A program made the translations under genes and the position numbers. Below are positions 24,801 to 36,800 of a stretch of 64,000 nucleotides of DNA, piece after piece. This DNA is from Schistosoma haematobium. Lineage: Eukaryota; Platyhelminthes; Trematoda; Strigeidida; Schistosomatidae. The notes under the pieces were generated by a model, which did not search any database, had not been told where the DNA came from, and saw nothing but the letters and a program-made list of their open reading frames with translations. How positions within the stretch are numbered: the first letter of the stretch is position 1; each line of letters starts with the position of its first letter. The stretch is from contig NC_067195.1 of NCBI RefSeq assembly GCF_000699445.3, positions 15,757,287-15,821,286 on the forward strand, written 5' to 3'.

Positions 24801-27800
24801 ATCACCTTTGGAAGAGGATTTCAGTTGACAGATTGATGGCGTATTTATGCGTAGTTCTTTTATGACCATTCCTGGCTAATGTATTTATGGCATATGTAGA
24901 AAATCTAGTTGAAGACTAAATTCAAAAGATGTATTTATGTAAGCGGCACGTGGACGAAATGCGACGATGTAAACCAGTTGTTTAAGGAACTCAACACACT
25001 CCAAAAGCACGTTTGTCTTACATGTGAAGAGATGAATAACCAGCTCCCCTTTCTAAGCACACTAATTAGCGGAAGAATGCTTGTTCCATCAAACATTCTA
25101 TGTAAAGAAAGCCAACATGGATAGCATAACACCTTAGTTTACACAGTCACTGTGCAATCCAGAACGGATGTGGTTTAATAAAGGGCTTATTAAATAGAAC
25201 CAATAGTATTCGCACAGAAGATATTACTGAGGGAAAAGTAAAGCTCGTAATTGAAACATTGGTGAATAATAGTTGTTCGTTGAAGTTTATAAGCCTATAG
25301 AAAGGCAGAAGTACCACGGGATCCATTACGCTTTAGACACTCAACAAACAGGTCTATATCACACAATTATTTGGATACAACTATGATAGTCTAATGTTGG
25401 GTCAAAGACTTAAATTAGCTATCAGTAAGACATTTTACGCAGCCAAACTCATAACTATCGAAAAGTCAAGACTTATGTTTTACCGAAAACACAAACAGCA
25501 TGTGAATGGCTGTGTCACATCCCAACCAATAAGTTTATCGATTTACACGTATGTGGGGAAATACACACATAGAAAGGGGTAGTCGTGATCTGCAAGTAGG
25601 GGGGCTGAACAGCTACCTAAATGATTGCAAAAACAAATGAACTCCAATGGTAGAATAAGATCACAATATGGACAAAAAGAAATCGATACTCAGTAGAACT
25701 TAATGCAAAAACACTAATAAGACCATACAATAACAGAACTGATGTTTCGGAGAACGAAATGTGTGATTAGCTAGTGAGTGAATATATACATGTCGGCAAT
25801 ACTAGATACAAGAGATTATTTTATATGCAAGACAGATCCCACTTCGATATTACTGTTAACTACTTCGTATTCAGTGTTAATAAGCGTTCGTTTTGGCCTA
25901 TATCTTGATGTTGATTATTGGCCGGATAAGTGAGTCAGGTGTATTACGTGATCTAGTACTGTGATCAAGTGTCAAATCATGTGTTTAATTATATGATACT
26001 AATTATCTAGTATCTAGTGTCCCATTGGTAGAACTTATCCAAATTTTGTCTTTCAGTTACAATGAAAGAGCAGCTGAAAATTTTGTTTCGTTATCTGTAA
26101 TTATTGGGCTAAATGATTGACATCCGGATTTAACTTGGAAACCAATCATATCACACCTATACTATTTAATCGATAAATGTGAATAATGGGAAAATATCCA
26201 TTGAGTTTTACTGCAAGAATGTACATAGGCAATTATTAATTCAAATAATCCAACCTAAATGGCAATGGGTAAAGAACAGTGCAGAGGTGGTAGAAATAAT
26301 AAATCAGAAAGTCAACATAGAACCTGGTACATATGTGTATCGGTTAGAGTTTCCATACGGAAGTAGAGCACCAAGATGAAATTATGGGGACATATATCAC
26401 AATAGTAGAACTACGTGACAGCATCAGTTTTTTGATGGAGTTTTGTTCTCTGAGCTGGATGGTTTGGTCGTGGAGCTTTCATCGTTCTTCTGAACGACAT
26501 CATCAGCACAAACTTCAGATAGAAGTGAAGTGTTCGAATTTCTCCATATGTGTTTCAAAGCTTGTTCCGCGCACCTCGATGTTGATTGGTCCTTATTGAC
26601 CTTAAATTTGTCATTGTTTACTTCTTTGTTTTGGTTGTGTCTCCCATTGGTTTGATTTTTGTTCCTATATTTGTGCATGATTTTTCTGATTGGTTGATAA
26701 ATTGGATTGATTTCAATATGTTTGTTGATTGCTGATTGACCTGAGTGCCAGGTTTCTAGAAATTCTCTGGTGTTTTTGGAGTTTCCTCTGTCTAAGATTT
26801 CCACATTTTTCCAATCGAATGAGTGTCCGCAGTTGTCCACGTGTATTGATATAAGTGAGGAAGTATCACGGCGTTTGACTGCTAATTGATGTCCATGTAG
26901 GCGAAGGTGAAGGGGGCGTCCGGTTTGTCCAATGTAGTGTTTTTCGCAGTTGGCACAATTTATTTTGTAGATGATGTTTGATTTGTCTTCCTTTTTATTT
27001 CATCCTATGGTTTGCATAGGATTGATTGTAGTGATTTTTTCGGTTTATGTGCCACACCTATCCCGAAGGTTTTCAGCAGTCTCGTTGCGGTTTCTGATAT
27101 GAATTCTAAAACTTAGAATCTGGGAGAAGACAAAGAATTGATGCACCTGTGTCATTACAAACGATTTTGAGCCATATCATTCTAAGTCTCTAACCACTGG
27201 TTACGAAAATCACGTGGGCTTCAACCAGGTATTTTACACCTGTTAACACACGAGTCAGTCCAATTGTCAGTGACTTCATGGAGTGATGCGGTGTTTTGGT
27301 TTGACCGCCCCTCGGATTCTTCCAGCTCACCCTTACACCAAACAACATCACCCGTCAAGGTAGGCAGTAGCTGGGTATATGTAACACATGTCCCAACCAC
27401 GTCAGATGATGAGAATTCGTTACCCCACCAACCGAATCGACATCTTTAACTTGTGCTCTATGCCTAACCTGGGCATTGATTACTTTGTGTTTCCAAAACA
27501 CGAACAGTGCTTCGAAGACAAGCGTGATTGAATACTAGTGCTATCCTTAATGAGTATACTTCACATCCATAAAGTGAAACGGAGCAAACTGGTGCACAGT
27601 AAACTCGTCCTTTGTTGGTAGATGAATATCTCTCCTACACCACAAGTGATGCAAGTTGACAAATGCCGATCGAGATTTCTGAGTTTGTGCTGAAATTTCT
27701 TCAGATACCAGAGCACCAGGACTGATGAGGCTCCCAAGATAAGTAAAGCGGTCGGTACGTCCAACTAATTCACTCCCTAACATTAATTCAGGCGCCGACA

Positions 27801-30800
27801 CATGCCAATTCCAAAGCAACATTTTTCATTTGGAGGGAAAGAATCGAATTCCAAACATACTTGCCTTGTAGCTTAACGGGGTCATAAGATTCCGGAATTT
27901 GCCAGACTATATATATATATATAAATGACCATAATTTATGAATGGAGTAACTGTCATTAAATACAAATCACAATGTATTGACCAATACAATGAAAATATG
28001 ATAACGAATTACCTACTGAATAAAAAATCAATGGATGAAGTTCACTTTAAAGAAATTTGTGAATGTTAAAGTTGATTTCCCCATAATTGTAGTACACAGG
28101 AATTTCATATCTTCAGCATTAAGGAGTAAGATTCATTGATGAAATCCCTTGATTTACAATTTTATAATTTTTAGAATAAACTAAACTTCAGAGAACAGAA
28201 CTTACATGAACGTTCGTGTTAGTGTTAGGATAACCGTCGTTTTCTATTTTCAATAAAAATGTGACATCAGACGTTTTCGAGTATGTTTCCTTTCATTTAG
28301 GGAGTCAATTCTGTATATAAGTGTAATTTTCACTGGAGACTTCAATTTATTTATCTAAAGTTATCTACTTATGTCTTCTATGAACAGGACACTACATCGT
28401 ATTCTACCTTCTCGGAGGGTAAAAGCAAATCAAGTTAAAGCCGGAGCATGAAGTGAAATCTTCAGCAAAAATTATGAGCTTAGATGCAGCATTCAATAAA
28501 TGAACGGAAAAGTGCCATACACTGCATATATGTTGAACACTGAAATTCAGATACGCCATAAATTTACGAACACGTAATCTATCCATCCTGGTAACTGATG
28601 AGCATTTATGCATTTAACGTACACTTAAGCTATATATGGTGGAAGCAATTTTGAATTTATCCAACAATCCTAAATTACAATAAATATATTCGATTCCATA
28701 AGCTTCTACTATTTTAATAGCAAAAAAAAAGTTAATTAAGGTGATGCAAACATTTAAAATGAAAATGCTTTTGTAGTTATGAAAATTGTGAATAAAAGCA
28801 AAGGATATCAACGAAATTACACATAACCTAAATTTAAGATAGTTTTGCAATTATTTCATGTTTAAAGAAGATTAAATTAAGATCTATTTATGATTTAATG
28901 TAAACTGATATTTTCGTTGTAATAAGGACTTTCATCAAGTTGAAACTTCTCTGGCAAAGATGGTTAGTCGAGCTTTTAAGTAAAGAAATTTGACAAAAAC
29001 TAACTAAATCAATAAGCACGACAGTTATATGAAAGACTCAACAGTCAATATGGTTGTTGTCATTAGCTCATAGTCTACCCATTAAACTTTTTCAATGCTC
29101 AGTCAAGAAACAACAGCATCAGAACTGCCCAGCTTCTTTGTTAAACTGTTGAAGCGATTATTCAGGGGGGTGAAACGGGTAAGCTTAAAAGCATGTAGGG
29201 TAACAAGCAAACAGATACGCAAACACCTATGGAAGGATAACAGTTATAGATTCTTGAAAAGTTAAAGCAAAACTAATTCAATTTCCGTATAAATATTACT
29301 GCTGCATATGTTGAATGACTACCTTATATATACTGAATCTATCTATATTTTTATCAGAATTAATAAAAACTTTAAGCTTAAAGCAATACTGGTCAAAGAT
29401 AGTTAATATGAAACTGTGAACCTAGGTTTCGTGCTATCAAGAACTCGTCACCTAGGTGCACCTGTAATCATGACAGAACTGATGGTCAATGGTGGATACG
29501 ATCTGCATCAACCAGCTTCACAGAGACGTTATCAACTGATCTATCCCAGTTGTGACTGATTACCACTAAGTAGGACTTAACATACATGACATAAGTCACT
29601 ACTTAATGATTAAATAATTGTGAAATGAATTGATTATGCTCTTCGGTCATAGAAATTATAAATACACGACTAATGAATGCAATCATAGATTATTTTGTAA
29701 TACAACTTAAGATATTAAAAAACAAAATTGAAACAATATCTCATAGATAACCGCTTGTTCTGCATAAACAGTTTTAATCGTTTGTTCATCTTACATTTTT
29801 GGATGAAAAACTATTATTGTTTATTATTTTATCCAAATAAACATAAAACGACCTATGTGTTTTACGTGCAATTCAAGTTTGAAAACTCTAATGTTTAAAG
29901 CATTGATTTAAACAGAAATTTATCGAATTTTACTGAATTACTTGACAATGCTTGTTGTAACTTGCCTGTATAATATATATATGAATAGAAAGAGAAAAAA
30001 AGTTGACAGGGCAACCGCCAGAAAGAAAACCACACCTGAAGCATACCACGTTACACAATAAATACATGTTCATCAATAGTGCAGGAAATTATAATCAATT
30101 TTCCGCAAATCTTAACTACTTTCAATTCGTAACTGTGTTAAAATACTATAATAACTGATTAGTAGAAGAATGAACCATTTATTGAAATCACACAAGACCT
30201 ACTGACTTTGTCTAAGCCGCACTCGTACGTTATTAATTTATTGGACCTCTATCGTCATATGAGTGCCGATAAATTATAGCATTAGAAAGCATTAAGTAGT
30301 GAAGATAAGATCACAAAACTACAGTTAACGGGATATATATTAGATTAAGCATGTTCTGTGTAGGAATGCGTTAGGGCACGCTGACTGACCATTTCTTAAC
30401 CAATCAACTCTAGCGGATAGTTGGAGAAGACTCTAAAGTCTCGTGTATTCATTTCATTTATTTATTTGAACGCATAAATATTAGTACAAAGGCACACCGA
30501 ATACATATGCGCCACACAAGTCAGTTGATTTGTGTGAGGGTTGGGATACTGCCCGGGTGCGCAGACCGAAACGAGTGGTTTTCTTGGGCGGCCACACCCA
30601 GAGCCTCCGACTTACAGGTCTGATCCACAAGGCAATGGAGCAACGTAAGGAGATGCAGTCCAATGGTAACCGTTGACCAATGATTGGTTCCTACGCCATT
30701 TGTTCCTCCATATCCACCAACCCGGTTAAGGCGCCGGACACTCGCTTTTCGTCCTCTCAGTCTGTTAAACAACACTTCTGCCGCGATAAGGCAGTGACTA

Positions 30801-33800
30801 GGAATCCCCTGGTAGTGGTTGTAAACGCGTGGATATGTGAGAGCATTTCGAGAGGGAGAGCTGACCCTCCCCAACCCCGGTCGTACCAGAGCATTCGGGG
30901 GCAACGGGAGTGTTGTTGGCAGAGGCGATTCGAACCCAGGTCATTCGGTCACTCAACCTCGTTTATTTGGAATATAACTACGTTCCTGTTCAACCGTGTC
31001 CTGATCTAGGGACTTGCCAATGAAGTAAAGTGTTTGAAGAATACTGAGCAATAAGAGTAGCTGGGACGGTGGTCCCCTCCTTTCTTGATTTCTGAAGAGC
31101 ATTTCTAAATGTATCAACAAAAAGTGTAGTGTCGGGAGAATACTGAGTAACAAAAGTGTATGGGTCGTAATAAGAGAGATTATAAGTGGTGACGAGGATA
31201 AAACACATCCAAGATGCAGATATCAGATGACTAGCTCAGTTAAAATCTACAACAGCGAGCACAACTTGGTGCACAAATGTAGTTGTACGGAGCTCTGACG
31301 CAACAGCTTAACACCACTGCTCGAGTTCATACGCTGTCAACCACTTCTAGTGATGTAGTTTCCAGTAGCATTCCAAAATTTAATTACGGCCTGGAAAGTG
31401 AAAATACCTTTCTCAAGTAATTCAAGTGTTGGGAAGACAAACTTAAGATAGAATTCTGCAAACAAGATGATGCATGGAAGACTCGGTTGTTGATGGGTAA
31501 AGTGGGAATTAATGAACATGCACACCAACCTGACCATATATTACCAAAGAGCTCAGTTTCGAGGAGACAGTGACTCAATTGCCAGAGATGTTCGGTGAAT
31601 CATCTTCATTCTTTGGTATTCGACATCAACGTCTACATTTGGTGGAACGCGAAGCCGATGAATATGGTGCTCTAGCAGACGTCGTCAATAGAGTGTGAAC
31701 GGCTCAAATTACGCTCACTGACGGAGGACCAATTTAAATGCCTAGTATTCACCATAGTTCTTCAGTCACCATAAGATGCTGGTATTAGGACTAGACTTTT
31801 AGCTCGACTGAATCAAGATCCAAACGTCACACTCAGGACACTGACAGATAAGCGTAAACAGCTACAAAACATCAGGTACGACAATGAGTTAATTAGACAA
31901 GTAAATCCGAACTTAATCTGCAGCAATGTTAATACTATTGCTACGTTAAAAGCTCAGAAGCTGAGAACAACTTGTAACAAACCAACGACTGCCTGTTAGT
32001 TATGTGGTGATTAGGATTATTTACGATTCTGCCCATTTAAGAAGCATAAATGTCAGGTGTGCAATAGACATGGATATAAAGAACGCTATTGTCCACTGAA
32101 TCGTACGTTCCTGCCTAATAAGAAACACGTGGTGAAATTAGCCGAATCTAAATCACCTTCTCTGATGAGAGCTTTCCAAACAGACCACGACATTCGGAAA
32201 AAGTATGTTACTATCCTAATTAACGGCATCTCAACATGTCTTCACGTTGACACGACATCCAATATCACCCTAGAGAAATTTATAACCTGCTTTGGAAGCC
32301 GCCAATAAAGCCATAGAAGAAGACTGCTAAAAGCGCATTAGGCGAAGTGCTAAAACTGGTTGGTGAACTACAGTGTGAATTTCCCCTCTATGGAACTAAC
32401 TGTAAAAGAATATGCTACCTAACAGGACGGCCAAACCTTGATCTAGATATGTTACGAAAACTTGGAATAATAGATAAATCCATTGACAGTGTCTGGAATG
32501 TGTCGTGTTCGTCGTTTAACACCCTGATATTTGCAAAAACGACGGGTAAAAGGTTGCTAGAAAAGCTAAGGAGAAACTTTGCTGCTGTTTTCAAGAATAC
32601 CCTTGGTCACTGCACCAGGATGTAAGCTGACTTGCTAGTGAAACCAAATGCTAAACCTATTTTGCCTTCGAAGCGTTCTGCATCGCATGCCGCTCTTGAA
32701 CCAGTCGACCAGAAACTTGAACATTTGCAAAAAGCTGTTGTAGCCTAATTAGTCAAATACTCTGAATGGACAACACCGATCGTAGTGATTAGAAAGGTCA
32801 ATGAAACTATATCATATATGCTGACATAACCGGTTTAAACATAGCACTAGATGTCTATTAATACTGGTTACAAGATCCTGAGGGCCCGTTTGCTAAGTCA
32901 AGTGGTGAAAAAGGTTTAAGAAAATAGACTTCCATTGCCTATCTGCAAGTGAAAGTAGACGACGATTGCAGAGAGATTCTAACTATCAACACTCATCAAA
33001 GGTTATTTCAATACATTCGTCTACCATACTGCATTCGGACCACACGTGTCATCTTTCAGCAAATAGTGAATATAATGTAGACAGGTATACCTGGAGCAAC
33101 AGCCTATCTAGATAATATTATTGTTATAGTTTCAACTGACATTGAGCTTTCTGATAGGCTACATTATGTTCTTAACCGAGTGATGGAACATGATTTCCAA
33201 ATACGTGAAAAGGAGTGTATCGTCTTCATGTATTCGATCGAATACCTTGGTTCCATCTTACATAAGAACGGTCGCCGACCAGACCCTGTCAACATAGAAG
33301 CCGTTCAGAAGATGCCAACTAATATCCCTTCATTAAGATCCTTCTTGGGATATATTCTTCATTACAGCACATTTCTGCCTAAAATGCATTGAGTGAGAGG
33401 CCTCCTGAATAAATTACTAACAAAAAGTACCTTAGCAATGGCCAGTGAAATGTAAAGCATCTTTCAACAAGGTCAAGTCAATGCTCAACTCCAAGCTTAT
33501 TTTAAAACACTTCGACCAGAGTTTGGGAGTTCTTGTTGGATCTGATGCCTCTAGTCATTAAGTTGAAGCAGTGATATCTCACGTGTTTCCGGATAAATTA
33601 GAAACAATTGTTCATACTGATAGATCACTTACCCCAGTCGGGCCGAACTACATCCAGATGGAAAAGGAAGTCCTTGCAGTCATTTTCACCGCTAAGTTTC
33701 CATAAAATGCTCTATGGCCCTACGTCTACTATACAGACAAACCATAAATGTTTGATTGCAATTTTTGGTTCTAAGAAAGAAATCCCTGTCTATACAGCCA

Positions 33801-36800
33801 ATAGATTACATCATTGAGCGACAATGCTTATGAGCTATGACTTTAATATCATATATCAGTCAACAAATACTATCTGTCAAGCTGACGCTGTCCCTGAATT
33901 GATTAGAGTTCAACACACTGGACTGGAAGACAAAATCATTGCCTTCATAGCTGTATATTCAGAAATAAGGTGTGCGGTGGCAGATGCTATTCGGAACACT
34001 CCGTTGGCTCAAGATGAATTAAAGGAAGGAGCTATTCGAGACCCAGCCCTATAAAAACTACACATAGAAGGGTGAGCCTCGAAGATCAGATCCTCAAATC
34101 TTAGTAGTTGTACCAGAACAGACTATTTCTTCAGATTATTGATTACAGCCTTTCACTAGCCGAATCTGTCATAATCCCAAAAAAGCTACGTCTAGTAGTG
34201 TTTCATTTATCCTATGCAGGACATCCTGGAATAAGTCGCATGAAAGTGACAGCATGAAGTGTGTATACTGGTCGTACGTAAACATACAACTGGAGCAGCT
34301 ATCCCGTTCATATAACAAATGGGGGATACCAACGAAAGTACAACGGGAAACAGCTGCAATCATGTTCAATATCAGTAACCGTGGCAGTGTATGCATATGG
34401 ACTTTGCTGATCCACGTCATGGACAAATTTACCTTCTGGTTGTTGACACATATAGCAGGTGGGCAGAAATTTTTCTCATGGAACATCGAACTTCAGGCTG
34501 AACAGTTAGAAAACTACATCGACTATTCAGTCGTTTCGGGGTTCCACCAGCATTATCCATCCAACTGTCCTAGAAAATTCTTTCCAGTTGTTATCCATCC
34601 TTTTCATGTCTGCTTTCAATTTTCAACGTAGTGTGTTCTCCCGTCTTCCTCAATTCCGTATCCCTTTATGATACTAGGTAAGCGCTTGAATCGTGATGCA
34701 GTTTGGTAGTTTCTGCAATATATGTCCCATCCACTTCCAAAGTGTTTTCTTAACTTCCTCATCAGCGGGAAGTTAGTTTGTTCTCTCCTACAGCAGACTG
34801 TTGCTGATGGTTTCTGGCCAACGGACATCGAGTATCTTGCGTAGACAACTGTTGATAAATACTTTCACCTTGATGGTTGTGGTAGTTCTCCAAGTTTCAG
34901 ATCCGTACAGTAGAATTATCTTGATGTTCGTATTGAAGATCCTCATTTTGACATTTACTTAGTTGTTTTGCGTCAAATATGTTCTTCGATTGTAGAAATG
35001 TTGTCCTTCTTTTGCCAATCCTCGCCTTTACGTCTGCATCCGATCCTTCTTGTACATCGATGATGCTTCCTAAGTACGTGGAAGATTCCACATCTTCTAG
35101 AGTTTCTCAATCAAGTTTGATTGGGTTGGTGTTCTCCACGTTGTATTTGAGGATCTTGCTTTTTCCCTTATGTACGTTGAGGCCTACTGCTATAGGGTAG
35201 GGGCTTCCGCTAAACTGTTTGTCTTAACCTGCATTTGTTGGTATGTATGAGATAGATCTAGGTCATCTGAGAAGTCCAAACTGTCTAGTTGTATCTAACC
35301 TATCCATTTTATTCCGTGCTTCCTGTCAGATATCGAGGTCTTCATAATCCAGTCAACCACCAGAAGAAATAGAAAGGGAGAGAGTAAACAGCTTTGTTTA
35401 CCTCCGGTCCTTTACTTGGGATGTGTCTGTCAGCTGTCATCTATGCAGCACTTTGTACTGTAGTCCGTCGTATGAATTCCGGATGTTGACAACTATCTTA
35501 GGTACACCAAAGTGTCGAAGAAGGTTCCATAACGTCCTGCTATTCACACCGTCTTTGGTAACTTGATGAAATGTGCTTCGTAATCAGTCAGAAAGTCAGC
35601 TACGACGTAAGACCAGGCACATATATACATCAGTCCTAGTTGTCACACCTCATAAGAGAAATTGTAACTATCCAAGCAATCTATCCTGAAGTATATAGAT
35701 ATACAGATCTGACCTATGAAGATAAACATGATCACTCTTGTTTACTGTTGATTCTGAGAGATAGGGAAGTTCTAACAGCCTATTATGAGTCAACAAGACG
35801 AAAAGTAACAGATGGAGAATTCCAAGGGGACGATATGCCTATGTTCAACTTCACTGTTGGCAAACCCAGTCGATAAGTTGTGTAAAGAACCCAGTGAAAC
35901 AGAGCTTTCCGCAAATGAATAACTTCATTCTAGTCAAAACACAAAGAGCTTATTTGGCGTACTATCACAGACAAAAAGCTCTTTTTAGATTTATACTTCC
36001 GATGGAAAATTTGTAGATCTGTTCATGATTAGTTTTCGAAATTAGTCAAGTCAGTAATATCCCCGCAAAACTGAACATTCAGTGAATTTTGGAAAGTAAC
36101 ACAGTTAACATACACAAACGGTTAGTTACTCTTTTTGTGATTAATAAACAAATTCGGTTAGCCTAGATAAAAATGAACTCGAGACAAGTATAGCTGTATT
36201 TAAACAATATTGTATGAACTTGACAGTTTATTGAATTCATAAAATCTTCAGTTATGAGCCCCACGAATTATGTAAAAACTAATTTTACTGAATCAGTGTA
36301 GAAACCTTCGTAAAGAGAACAGAGTTGGAACATGAAATAATAGTTGGAAATCGGATGCGATAATCATGAATCTGGAACTTCGCAACAATGTAAGACAGAA
36401 GGAAAAGTCCAATGAGCATACAGTCAGCTTCTGAACATATAACATCAATGATTACAATGTTAGCACATTTAATACTTGAGAATCACACTGCAGAATAGTA
36501 AATAGTTAAAAGCAACACTTAAACGTGTTAATAATAATATATTAATCTTCACAACGTAAACACGTTATCTAAAAACAGGCTTTCCTAAAAATGATTTTCT
36601 CCGCAATATATTAATTATTTCAAGCATAAATTAAATTGAAAGAAGGAGCATTTATTGTTCATTAAAAAGATCAATGAACTACAAAGATATAAATTTCGAC
36701 TAAGAGTAATAAATAAGACTTCATAAGCCGTCCATAAATTGTGATCACAAATTTACCTAACGAGCATTAAAAGTTGAAAACGAGGATTAAAATTGTTGTA

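Noticed and set aside
27264..27449. 61-codon frame repeated exactly at 60269-60454
   Set aside because: Antisense or wrong-frame text within the duplicated RTE fragment; identity is at DNA level, not a sign of a conserved peptide.
34169..34631. Open frames of 105 and 125 codons repeated at 53151-53613
   Set aside because: They are wrong-frame translations of decayed gypsy integrase; the repetition comes from the inverted duplicate.
35640..35876. 78-codon plus-strand frame
   Set aside because: Looks protein-like but no domain, splice context or second copy; not enough to call a gene.
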